Counted from the stretch's first letter, positions 1 through 7,519 are shown. The stretch: 7,846 bases of DNA from Candidatus Omnitrophota bacterium (GCA_023818865.1 JAMWDF010000113.1:1-7846), one strand, 5' to 3'. The notes: a model not told the origin generated them from the sequence alone. Numbers and translations: made by a program.

Positions 1-50
1 ATGAACCAGATGAGAAAAGATTGGAGGAGTTACGGAAAAAACACGGCTAA
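1..50 (+). CDS. C-terminal end of an upstream gene (partial, unidentified)
   Basis: Reading from base 3, the frame encodes EPDEKRLEELRKKHG followed by a TAA stop at 48-50. Only fifteen residues are visible, so no function can be given. The charged, helix-like tail looks like a natural protein end. The stop falls directly before the Shine-Dalgarno site of the next gene and 11 bases before its ATG, as expected for neighbours in one operon. The frame starting at base 1 is also open, to a stop at 121-123, but it would run through the start and signal peptide of the next gene and looks less like protein. That the two genes are co-transcribed is inferred from spacing. Confidence 0.5.
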   Translation, partial: EPDEKRLEELRKKHG

Positions 51-56
51 GGAGAG
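51..56 (+). promoter_or_regulatory. Ribosome binding site of the plus-strand large gene
   Basis: GGAGAG begins right after the upstream TAA. Its GGAG core (51-54) leaves 7 bases to the ATG at 62. This placement supports that ATG as the start. No promoter can be placed in the 11-base gap, so transcription probably comes from further upstream. Confidence 0.75.
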
Positions 57-61
57 AAAGA

Positions 62-3000
62 ATGAACAGGACATTTTGGTTGCTCTGTTTGGTTTTAGTA
101 AGCCAGGTGTTGGCGACAGATAGGCGGCTGGTGGAAGTGGAAGAATTTGACGGTCTGGTGAGGTATCCCTATCACCGAGAAAATGCCCCTGGGTGGTATG
201 CCCGAGAGAGTAATTGCCGTTTTTATGGAGCGCCAGGCAAAGGATACCACGCTCAGATTCATGAGAAGGCCACTCAGCAGGAAATCAAAAAAACTCTTTC
301 TCCGGCTCTTGAGCCTGGGCAGTACAAGGTTTTTCTTCGCGTCTGTGGGAATAGCTGGCATGACCGGGACAATGTAGTAGAAGTTAGCCTGGGAAAAGCT
401 AAACTGAAATTTTCCTGGCAGAGATTAAGAAGGTTTGAGTGGTTGCCAGGTCAGATTGTTTCTCTGTCTGAGCCAGTGAGTCTGGTTACTCTCTCGGCTT
501 TACAGTTTGGGGGCAAGGGTTTTCGCCAACTTTACGAAAGTAGTCTCAGAACCATAGCCGTGGACACCCTTTACATTACTTCTGACCTAAAAGAGGAGAG
601 AGGGCCAGACGTGGAGGGTAGTCTTTTGATTGAGACTGGCCGGGACGCACCAGCAGAGATTCTTTCAGGGAAGAGTTCTCCAGCTTACCGGAAGGTACCT
701 CAGGCCGAAACACCGGAACCGTTAACGTCTCCCCGGGTGGCTCCAGTCAGACTGGTTTCTTATGACGGAAGGAAAAATCTGTGGCCAAACTCCTCCTTTG
801 AAATAGGGGGCAATGATGGCTGGATGGCTTTGACCATGAATCCTTCAAAAGTCCACATTTTTGATGAGCGGGACCACCTTAAAGGAGATGCCTACCACGG
901 GAGTTACTCTCTTAAGATACCGGCGAATATGGATGGAGCCAGTCGGCCGGTATATTTGGAAAAGGAAGGGGAGTACAGTTTTTCTCTAGCGATAAAAGGG
1001 CAGGAAAAGGCATCGGCCAACATTCTCCTGGTAAGGTGCCAGGAGGACTCTTCAGGCAAACTGAAGGTGATGGATGAAAAAGGTAAGTGGCTAACGTTGC
1101 TTTCTATTCCCGTAAACCTAAGTTCTCGTTGGCAACGGGTAAGCGCGGCGGGTAAGTTACCTGAAGGTTTAGTGGTCTTAAGAGTGGTATCACCGGTGGA
1201 CTGTCTGATTGACGCAGTAATGTTAGAGCCTGGTAGTTTACCGAGCCCTTATCAACCCAGGGCCGGACTGGAAGCAGGTTTAGCCACTGAAGAGCTGGGT
1301 AACATCCTTTACGACGACCAGCCAACGGTTCTAACGGCGTGGGCAACTAATGATACTTCCCGGCCAGCTCAAGGAGAATTATTCTACGAGGTAGTGGATG
1401 TCCGGGAGATGAAGGTCGCCTCTGGTAAGATAATCCTGAAGGTTCCGCCGAATTCTACGATAAAGCAGCCGGTAGTTATTTCCCAGCCGCCCATCCGGGG
1501 TCTTTTTAGTTGTTTCTACCACCTTGGTGGCAGACAATCTCCAGAAGGCGAACTAGTTTATGCTGTGCTTCCCAAGATTTCTGAAGGTATGCCCAGGCAT
1601 GCTTTGGCTGCCAATATGGATAATGTGGAAGAAGTTTTTCGGCTGATGAAGCGAATGGGGCATAAATGGCAGCTTTACTGTAAGACTTCTGGACAGACAA
1701 GCCCTCGCGGGATCAACCCACAGCCAGACATCTGGAACTGGGGGCCAGCCAGAGAAACACTTCTCTTACCCAAATCTCTTGGTCTGGAGGCAATGCCCAG
1801 TCTTTGGCCAGGAAGATTACCCACTCACCTAATAGATAGCGCTCTTTCTGAAACTATGGCTGTGGCGAAAGGCTTAAGGGAGGTAGTAAGAAGCACCAAA
1901 ACTGACAGCATCCCGCTTATGCCTAATCTGAATCTCTGGCCGGTGTATTGTGAACAACTGGGGAGAAATTTACCTGAAGCCACTTGGTGGAACATAGAAG
2001 ACGAGACAGAACTTTATTATACCCCGAAAGAGTTTGCCAGAATTGTGAAAGCGACGGCTGAGGGTTTCAGGAAAAGCGGCCGGGCGGTTAGGCTGAGTTT
2101 GAGTTGCCTTCCGGATTATACAGAGGACCTAATTGCGGAGTTAGGCGGAGAAGTACCTTTGGGTGGGTTTGGCGGGTCCAGTTACAACCTGGAATACTGG
2201 GATGGGGTGAAGATTAGGGAACTCCAGCGACGGTATGGGCTACCCTGGCACTGTATTGGGGTTGGCTGGGACAATCAACCCCAGATGTTTCATTCTTTTC
2301 CTGGGTACAAACCTGTCTACGCCTCTGCCGCAAGAACCGCCAGAGAAATGGTATTTTTATGTCTGGTTCAGGATGCCAGGATTATTGGCCATTACACTGG
2401 AAGGATTTGGCCTCGGGTCGGTCTTTTCAACACAGACTTTCCTCTAATGGATGTTACCGGTGTGCCCTTGCCTTACGGGTTCAGTTATAGTTGCGTGGGA
2501 TTGCTCTTGGCTGACGCAGAACCGGTAAAAGACATTTACCTTGAAGATTGGGACATTCTGATTTTTGTCTATCGGCAAAAAGGGCGGTTGGGAGCGATAA
2601 CTTGGGCAAACAATACTCCAAACTTGGATATCCACTGGAAGACCTGGCCAAGGAATCTACCCGGGTTTACCATCCCGGCAGCAGTGGATGTTCTGGATAT
2701 GTACGCTAACCCAGTTAAGACAGCCAGAATTAGCCGAGAAAAAACTGAGGTTGAACTGACTGAAGAACCATTTTTCTTTTTAAACCGTTCCTTAAGCGAT
2801 GCTGACTTTATCCAGGCGTTGAGTCAGGCAACCGCTCCGCCGCCCCCTGTGGAAATGAGACTGCTTTTTCTGCCGGCTGAGGGAACAAAGGGGATTGACT
2901 TGGGGGTCCTGGTAGTTAACAACACTAAGAAGAGATTGAAGAATTTGAGTCTGGAGGCTGATTTTCCCCCAGACCGGATGGTGACAAGAACAGAGTGGAT

Positions 3001-3775
3001 TTTGAAAGAAAGAAAAGGGAAGATAAGGGATATTCTGCCTAACCAGCAGGCTATTGGCCGGTTTCCCACCTGTCTTGGTTTTGATTTTCCGGTGGAAAAT
3101 GCCACTTTTTCTGTTTGGTTGAAAACCGAAGAGGAAGAGTATCCTTGGTATGAACGCTGCTACCTGACTGTTGCTCCCAGGGTGAAAAGTGAAGCCGGCA
3201 GGGTAACGGATTGGTCAGGGATACAGCCGGCCTGGATTTATCACACCTTTTCCTGGGCTCGGTTTGGCCGGGCTTTCCCTCAGATTGTTTCTGGCGCAGG
3301 CAATTTGAAATACGCGTTTAGAACTGATGGCCGGGTGGCTTTGCGTTCAGGTTACGACACCAACCGATTGTATTTCCATTTTCAGGTAGAAGACGACTCT
3401 CCTGTTTTCCAAGGAGAAGAGGAAAAGCGGGATTACTTTCAATTAAGGTTTAGAAGTAATTTAGTGAAGAGCTTTGCTTCACGCTTACCGCCAGAGGTGG
3501 TAGTGAATATTTTTCCGCAGGCCAATGGCCAGGTGAAACTTGAGGGATTAGAAGGCACCCAGGTTTTACCCTGGAAGCGAGAAAAAGAAGGGTACTCTCT
3601 GGAGCTGTCACTGCCTGTTAAGCCATTGTTTCCGGAAGGGGCAAGCTCAGGTCAGGGGCTCGGCTTTGACTTTCTTTACCACGACGCTGATGTTGATGGC
3701 CAGGAAATTACTTCTACCCTGATGCGTTGGGCAGGTGGTTGTCGCACTCTGGGTCAGTTGTTCCTGGGCAAGTGA
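62..3775 (+). CDS. Secreted multidomain GH-A-barrel-like protein with three carbohydrate-binding-type modules (paralog A)
   Basis: Exported 1237-residue protein, probably acting on or binding a polysaccharide; substrate unknown. Residues 1-18 form a Sec signal peptide with likely cleavage after VLA. Domains judged by eye: CBM6/35-like sandwich at about 22-176 (starts VEVEEFD, ends VDTLYITSDL); CBM4_9-like module at about 238-400 (starts NLWPNSSFE, ends DAVMLEPG...PYQPR); Ig-like sandwich at 410-508; clan GH-A-like (beta/alpha)8 barrel at about 512-822; post-barrel beta domain at 823-910 (DVLDMYANPV, then PFFFLN); proline linker near 925-929; second Ig-like region to about 1040; CBM9/DOMON-like module at 1045-1237 ending MRWAGG...GQLFL. 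In the barrel, WNIEDE (E648) matches the acid/base site, while the strand-7 nucleophile position is glycine (G733, in CIGVGW). Hydrolase activity is therefore uncertain. No lipobox, C-terminal anchor or sorting tag is seen. It lies 11 bases after the previous gene and is convergent with its paralog, 4 bases away. Confidence 0.85.
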   Translation: MNRTFWLLCLVLVSQVLATDRRLVEVEEFDGLVRYPYHRENAPGWYARESNCRFYGAPGKGYHAQIHEKATQQEIKKTLSPALEPGQYKVFLRVCGNSWHDRDNVVEVSLGKAKLKFSWQRLRRFEWLPGQIVSLSEPVSLVTLSALQFGGKGFRQLYESSLRTIAVDTLYITSDLKEERGPDVEGSLLIETGRDAPAEILSGKSSPAYRKVPQAETPEPLTSPRVAPVRLVSYDGRKNLWPNSSFEIGGNDGWMALTMNPSKVHIFDERDHLKGDAYHGSYSLKIPANMDGASRPVYLEKEGEYSFSLAIKGQEKASANILLVRCQEDSSGKLKVMDEKGKWLTLLSIPVNLSSRWQRVSAAGKLPEGLVVLRVVSPVDCLIDAVMLEPGSLPSPYQPRAGLEAGLATEELGNILYDDQPTVLTAWATNDTSRPAQGELFYEVVDVREMKVASGKIILKVPPNSTIKQPVVISQPPIRGLFSCFYHLGGRQSPEGELVYAVLPKISEGMPRHALAANMDNVEEVFRLMKRMGHKWQLYCKTSGQTSPRGINPQPDIWNWGPARETLLLPKSLGLEAMPSLWPGRLPTHLIDSALSETMAVAKGLREVVRSTKTDSIPLMPNLNLWPVYCEQLGRNLPEATWWNIEDETELYYTPKEFARIVKATAEGFRKSGRAVRLSLSCLPDYTEDLIAELGGEVPLGGFGGSSYNLEYWDGVKIRELQRRYGLPWHCIGVGWDNQPQMFHSFPGYKPVYASAARTAREMVFLCLVQDARIIGHYTGRIWPRVGLFNTDFPLMDVTGVPLPYGFSYSCVGLLLADAEPVKDIYLEDWDILIFVYRQKGRLGAITWANNTPNLDIHWKTWPRNLPGFTIPAAVDVLDMYANPVKTARISREKTEVELTEEPFFFLNRSLSDADFIQALSQATAPPPPVEMRLLFLPAEGTKGIDLGVLVVNNTKKRLKNLSLEADFPPDRMVTRTEWILKERKGKIRDILPNQQAIGRFPTCLGFDFPVENATFSVWLKTEEEEYPWYERCYLTVAPRVKSEAGRVTDWSGIQPAWIYHTFSWARFGRAFPQIVSGAGNLKYAFRTDGRVALRSGYDTNRLYFHFQVEDDSPVFQGEEEKRDYFQLRFRSNLVKSFASRLPPEVVVNIFPQANGQVKLEGLEGTQVLPWKREKEGYSLELSLPVKPLFPEGASSGQGLGFDFLYHDADVDGQEITSTLMRWAGGCRTLGQLFLGK

Positions 3776-3827
3776 CTTCTTACCGGAGGAAGAGGTAACC
3801 GTATTTTGACCCACCTGCCCAATGCAT
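3722..3827. repeat. Inverted repeat linking the ends of the two convergent paralogs
   Basis: The arms are 3722-3738 (ATGCGTTGGGCAGGTGG) and 3811-3827, whose reverse complement differs at one base: 16 of 17 match, and the inner 12 are identical. The arms encode the same C-terminal motif, M-R/H-W-A-G-G, of the two opposed CBM9-like modules, so the repeat follows from paralogy in inverted orientation. In plus-strand RNA the mismatch would be a G-U pair, giving a 17-bp stem around a 72-base loop that contains both stop codons. Whether it folds or has a role is unknown. Confidence 0.7.
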
Positions 3828-6800
3828 GGTGCCTTTTTCTATTTTGTTATTTTCTCTGTCCACGTCTGTCCAGAATAGGTCAAAACTTAACAGAGTGTCG
3901 GCAGCCGGAGAAACATTGAGCCCAGACCAGGGGATGGCAATCTCCAGCGCAAAACTATTCTTCTCTGCTTTTCCAGCCAGTGGTAGGTTGACTGAAAGTT
4001 TTCCATTGGCAGAAGTAAGGTATGCCTGCCATTGATTTTGCCCATTGAGGACTATCTTTCCGGAAACCTGAGCGTGATGTTGGTGCCTCAGGAAAAAGCG
4101 AAAACCCTCTTCGGTATTAGCCAGAACCTGGTCATCTTCTCCCCAAATTGCCAGATAAAGGTAGTTTTTATCATATCCCAACCAGAAGCTCACCCGACTG
4201 TCCACAGTGTAGGAGGGATAGCCAAAACTGCCGCTTCCTTCCTGAAACTGTGACCAGCGGTAAGAAAAATTCCAGTGTCTTTGGTAAGCCAGCCAGGCGG
4301 CAGGTTTTTTCTCCCATTCAGTTAGTTGTCCATCCAGGACCGGAGTAAGAGGGAAAACCGGGACTATCCAGAGGGTTTCTTCAGCCGGAACTTCAAGATC
4401 TTCGGCTTTAAAGATGCCTCGGATAATAGCAGCTTCCAGAGGTTTTTCTGCCTGATAAGCAGTAGGTAGTTTCAGTTGGACAGTCTTACCCGGCGGCAAA
4501 AACGGAAGGGCGGTTATCCGGGGGGTTAACCAGCAGCCAGAAGTAGATAGAGGATTGTTGACTGAAGTAACCGGCTGACCGGGACGGAAATCAAGAGAGC
4601 CGTTTTTCAGTCCCTTTCTTAGATGGCTTTTCAGGGTGACCAGAAGAGATAATTGACCATTTTTTTCTACTTGGGGAGAAAGGGATATCTCCACCGGTTC
4701 CGGGTCAAAACTGGCATTTTCTAGCAGGGAACAAAACTGCTGGTCCGACAATTTTTTATTGATGAAGAAGAGAGGGGCCTCATCTAGGTCAAAAAGGAGC
4801 TGGTTTCCTTGACTTCTTGCCTCCTCAAGTTTGTTCCAGTACATATCAAGAATTTCTACCGTTCCTGGGGGGCAAGTTAACCGGACATTTTTGAATTTCC
4901 TCCGGGCTGGTTTCCAGTGCATATCGTTTTCTGGCACATTGGTACTGAAGGTTACCCCTCCTTTGACCTCGTCAGTTTGGAAGAGAAAGACGATTGGGCC
5001 GGTGTGGCCCAGTCTTATCTCTCCGGTGGAAACCGCATCTGCCAGAAGTGTTCCCAGGCAGCCGAAGGTAGCACCCCAGGGATAAGGAGTGCCATCGTAA
5101 TCTAAAAGAGGTTTATTCAGGCCAAGATGAGCCCCGTCGTTGCGCAAAATTCCGGCGTAGTGGCCGGAAACATCTAAGTCAGAGTTGAAAAACTGGTAAA
5201 CCATCAGCCTGGCCATCCAGGCAGCTTTAAAGTAAGGCGGCTTGAAGGTGTAAAGAGTGTGGTACATAGTGTTTTCTGGTGGTCGGCCGCCGACGCCGAA
5301 AGAAATAACCGGTTTCCCGTACCGGTCCTTAAGAGTTTTCAAATGTTTCCCTTCGTAGTAGTAAAAGTCAAAAAAGGAACCACCCAGGAAATCAATCTTA
5401 TCTGCAGGGACATACCGAAAGAGTTCCTCGGTAAACTCCGGAGTGGCGCTCAAACCCACTTTCGCTTCAGCCACGCTCTGATGGACCGCGTCAGCGGTAG
5501 CCAGGACTACCGGCGCGTAATAATCTGGTGTCCAGGAACACTCGGCTTCATCATCTACGCACCAGTCCTTGATAGTTAGACGGTAGTGATTGGCTATACT
5601 GGCCACGTAATTTTTCCAGAGGTCCAGTCTTGGCCTGAATTCCAGGTTTTTCCCCCTCACTGTTCTATACTGCTCGGGCTCAACCAGTTTTTCCTGCATA
5701 AAAGAGGGAATCCGATGAGGCCAGAACGCTGGCAGCAGATTCAATCCGAACTGGGAAGGCAGTAGGACAGAGTCGTCAACCCATTTCCAAGTATCAGGAG
5801 TGGGATGAACACCTTCGCTGGCTGCGGCAATTTCTCTGGTTTTACAAGTAAGAACCCACCGAAGCCCCAGCCGGCTGTGGGCCTCAATCTCTGCTGGATT
5901 AAGCGAAATGTTTGCTCCTAACTGATGGCGGCTTGGTTTTTCCTGGAGTTTAGGCATGAGGACATAAACAGTTTCCCCTTCCGGCAAGGTCCTACCGAAG
6001 ACAGCAAAAGTTATGGAGAAAATACCTTTTAACTCAGGGAGGATGCCTAGCCGAGTGGAAAAAGTCTGACCAGGCTGAAGGGTGAAAAGATTGGTCTTGC
6101 CAGCAGAAATAACTTTTTCCCGGACATCCACTATCTGATAATTGAGCCTGGTTTGCCTGGTTTGCTGGCTGCTATTATGCAGCCACAGAATAAGGTCTCT
6201 TTGTCCCTGATAAATAATGTTACCCAGGCATCCGGTACGTAACGCTCCTTCCACCTCTGCCCTGGGAGCATAGGGAGTTTCTTTCTCGCCTTTCTCCAAT
6301 TGGATAGCATCCAGGAAGAATTCCGGACCGGAGAAGGAAAGGTAGTACCAACCTTTTTCTAATTGTCCGCTGGCGCTCACCCTTTGCCACTGAGAAGATA
6401 AAAGGAAAGGTTTTTTCAAAGCTGGCACAGTTTTCACCACATTGCTCTTCCAGGATTCTTCCTCAAGCAGTCTTTTCAAAACGAAAGCGGCGTTTCCTTT
6501 GGTTTCAGAACGGACATAAAAAGAAAGGCAATAACTGCCGGCTTCTGGCAGGTAATAAGGTCGGCTGAAGGGCTCAACTCCTGCCGGCAATTTCAAACAA
6601 AACTGTCCATGGAAAGCATTTCCTTTGACCAGGTCCCGGTCACTAAAAACATAAGGTTTACCTCCTGCCCAGCCATCGTTCATCCCTAACTCAAAGGAGG
6701 AATTTGGCCAGAGGTTGACCCGTCGGTCAAAAGATTGCAAGACAATTGGCCTGGCTTGGCTTTGTCTTTTAGGTAAAGGTGTCTCATATTGCTCATCAGA

Positions 6801-7442
6801 TTGATAAACTGGCCGGGGAATGATTTCTTTTTCGTTCAAGCCAGCCCGAAGAGAAATCTCAGTAAGATAATCCGGCGGCTCTTTTTCCTGCAGATTGTCG
6901 GTGAAATAGAGGGTATCTATCCAGACACTCTTGAAGAGTGGTTCAGTGAGGCCCCCATAACCTCGTCCCCCAAACTGGACCACTTCAAAAGAAACCTCGC
7001 TGGTTGGCTCAGTCAGAATTAATTCTTTCAAGGGCTGCCAGAGAAACCTTTTCCGGCCTTCTTTCCAGGAGAAACTTATTGAATTTGAACCGGCGGTGAC
7101 CTGGACTATGGTTTCCTTTTGAGCAGCGGTCGGCCCGATGGTGCGAATAGACACTTGATACTTACCGGGTGGCAGGGGGGTATCTAACCAGATGGTGGCT
7201 TTCCTCAGGGAAGCATTTTCGTGAATGGCCGCACACCAACCTCTTCCTGGGGCTGCCCAACCCCGGGTGTTGGCTTCCCGGCTGTACCAGGTGGAACTCT
7301 GCTCCTGGTCATAAGGGTAGCGCTTAAGACCTAAAGCGTCTTCGGCTTCCAGGTAGAGTCTCAGACAGTATCCGGATGAAGAAAAAAGAAGTGTTAAGAA
7401 AAAGGCCAGAGATAGTTTGATATCTTGATTCCAGCGGTTCAC
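3780..7442 (-). CDS. Secreted multidomain GH-A-barrel-like protein with three carbohydrate-binding-type modules (paralog B)
   Basis: 1220-residue exported paralog of the convergent protein, alike from end to end. The GTG start (7440-7442) is chosen because a strong Shine-Dalgarno site precedes it and a Sec signal peptide follows (hydrophobic core about 10-21, likely cleavage after SSG at 24). Domains from this start: CBM6/35-like at 28-185 (YLEAEDA to IDTLYFTDNL); CBM4_9-like at 243-394 (NLWPNSSFELG to DAIQLEKG...PYAPR); Ig-like at 402-500; GH-A-like barrel at 505-803; small beta domain at 804-897 (EILDMYWNKL, then PLFFIN); second Ig-like region to about 1030; CBM9/DOMON-like at 1031-1220 (VLDGQLTEWE, GYDKNYLYLA, TMHWAGG, ending YLFLR). 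The strand-4 motif WCVDDE places E632 at the acid/base site. Strand 7 (KPVISFGVGG) has G716 where glycosidases carry the nucleophile glutamate. Binding-only and altered-catalysis roles both remain possible. Substrate is unknown. Confidence 0.85.
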   Translation of the reverse strand: MNRWNQDIKLSLAFFLTLLFSSSGYCLRLYLEAEDALGLKRYPYDQEQSSTWYSREANTRGWAAPGRGWCAAIHENASLRKATIWLDTPLPPGKYQVSIRTIGPTAAQKETIVQVTAGSNSISFSWKEGRKRFLWQPLKELILTEPTSEVSFEVVQFGGRGYGGLTEPLFKSVWIDTLYFTDNLQEKEPPDYLTEISLRAGLNEKEIIPRPVYQSDEQYETPLPKRQSQARPIVLQSFDRRVNLWPNSSFELGMNDGWAGGKPYVFSDRDLVKGNAFHGQFCLKLPAGVEPFSRPYYLPEAGSYCLSFYVRSETKGNAAFVLKRLLEEESWKSNVVKTVPALKKPFLLSSQWQRVSASGQLEKGWYYLSFSGPEFFLDAIQLEKGEKETPYAPRAEVEGALRTGCLGNIIYQGQRDLILWLHNSSQQTRQTRLNYQIVDVREKVISAGKTNLFTLQPGQTFSTRLGILPELKGIFSITFAVFGRTLPEGETVYVLMPKLQEKPSRHQLGANISLNPAEIEAHSRLGLRWVLTCKTREIAAASEGVHPTPDTWKWVDDSVLLPSQFGLNLLPAFWPHRIPSFMQEKLVEPEQYRTVRGKNLEFRPRLDLWKNYVASIANHYRLTIKDWCVDDEAECSWTPDYYAPVVLATADAVHQSVAEAKVGLSATPEFTEELFRYVPADKIDFLGGSFFDFYYYEGKHLKTLKDRYGKPVISFGVGGRPPENTMYHTLYTFKPPYFKAAWMARLMVYQFFNSDLDVSGHYAGILRNDGAHLGLNKPLLDYDGTPYPWGATFGCLGTLLADAVSTGEIRLGHTGPIVFLFQTDEVKGGVTFSTNVPENDMHWKPARRKFKNVRLTCPPGTVEILDMYWNKLEEARSQGNQLLFDLDEAPLFFINKKLSDQQFCSLLENASFDPEPVEISLSPQVEKNGQLSLLVTLKSHLRKGLKNGSLDFRPGQPVTSVNNPLSTSGCWLTPRITALPFLPPGKTVQLKLPTAYQAEKPLEAAIIRGIFKAEDLEVPAEETLWIVPVFPLTPVLDGQLTEWEKKPAAWLAYQRHWNFSYRWSQFQEGSGSFGYPSYTVDSRVSFWLGYDKNYLYLAIWGEDDQVLANTEEGFRFFLRHQHHAQVSGKIVLNGQNQWQAYLTSANGKLSVNLPLAGKAEKNSFALEIAIPWSGLNVSPAADTLLSFDLFWTDVDRENNKIEKGTMHWAGGSKYGYLFLR
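3812..3854 (+). terminator. Possible intrinsic terminator of paralog A, inside the opposing gene
   Basis: In plus-strand RNA, CACC (3812-3815) plus TGC (3816-3818) can pair with GCA (3824-3826) and GGTG (3828-3831), with a single bulged base at 3827 and a 5-base loop at 3819-3823. Two C residues follow, then TTTTT at 3834-3838 and a further T-rich run (CTATTTTGTTATTTT) to 3854. The stem has 7 pairs, mostly G-C. The bulge and the CC between stem and T-tract weaken it. It starts 36 bases after the stop of paralog A and lies antisense within the last codons of paralog B. No equivalent T-tract hairpin was found for the minus-strand gene. Confidence 0.45.
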
Positions 7443-7446
7443 TTTC

Positions 7447-7454
7447 CCTCCCTT
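7447..7454 (-). promoter_or_regulatory. Ribosome binding site fixing the GTG start of paralog B
   Basis: On the minus strand, AAGGGAGG lies here and its GGAGG core ends 4 bases before GTG at 7442. An in-frame ATG at 7509-7511 has no such site, and it would put a 23-residue cysteine-containing stretch in front of the signal peptide. The GTG is therefore preferred. Confidence 0.75.
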
Positions 7455-7473
7455 TGTGTGATTAAGGCAACAT

Positions 7474-7502
7474 AGTGTAACCCAAAAGTCTTGACATATC
7501 CA
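7474..7502 (-). promoter_or_regulatory. Weak candidate promoter for paralog B
   Basis: On the minus strand, TGGATA (7497-7502) and TACACT (7474-7479) are separated by 17 bases, and each matches 4 of 6 consensus positions. Transcription would start near 7467, about 25 bases before the GTG codon, so the ribosome site fits in the leader. An alternative is a lone TATAGT at 7512-7517, which has no recognisable -35. The element overlaps the strong promoter on the other strand. The weak match keeps confidence low. Confidence 0.25.
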
Positions 7503-7519
7503 GACATTCATACTATAAT
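7491..7519 (+). promoter_or_regulatory. Consensus sigma-70 promoter of the prepilin-like gene
   Basis: TTGACA at 7491-7496 and TATAAT at 7514-7519 are both perfect consensus hexamers, with the optimal 17-base spacer. Transcription should start near 7526, leaving a leader of only about 12 bases that is almost entirely the ribosome site. Unless repressed, the gene should be strongly transcribed. Confidence 0.85.

Noticed and set aside
1..123. Open frame from base 1 through the start of the large plus-strand gene, ending in TAG at 121-123.
   Set aside because: It overlaps the well-supported start and signal peptide of the next gene. The frame starting at base 3, which stops at 48-50 just before the ribosome site, is a better fit for the upstream gene's end.
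3780..3798. Small hairpin TTACC/GGTAA at the junction of the convergent genes.
   Set aside because: The stem has only 5 pairs with three A/T, the loop is 9 bases, and no T-tract directly follows on either strand. It is too weak to call a terminator.
3826..5579. Several plus-strand open frames of 60-106 codons opposite paralog B, and similar minus-strand frames opposite paralog A.
   Set aside because: They lie wholly within the two large genes and show no recognisable domains. The large genes explain the same bases with clear homology between paralogs.
7355..7385. Possible lipoprotein signal in paralog B around the cysteine at residue 26 (S-S-S-G-Y-C).
   Set aside because: The residue before the cysteine is tyrosine, which does not fit a lipobox (G, A or S needed). 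A standard signal peptidase I site after SSG is more likely.
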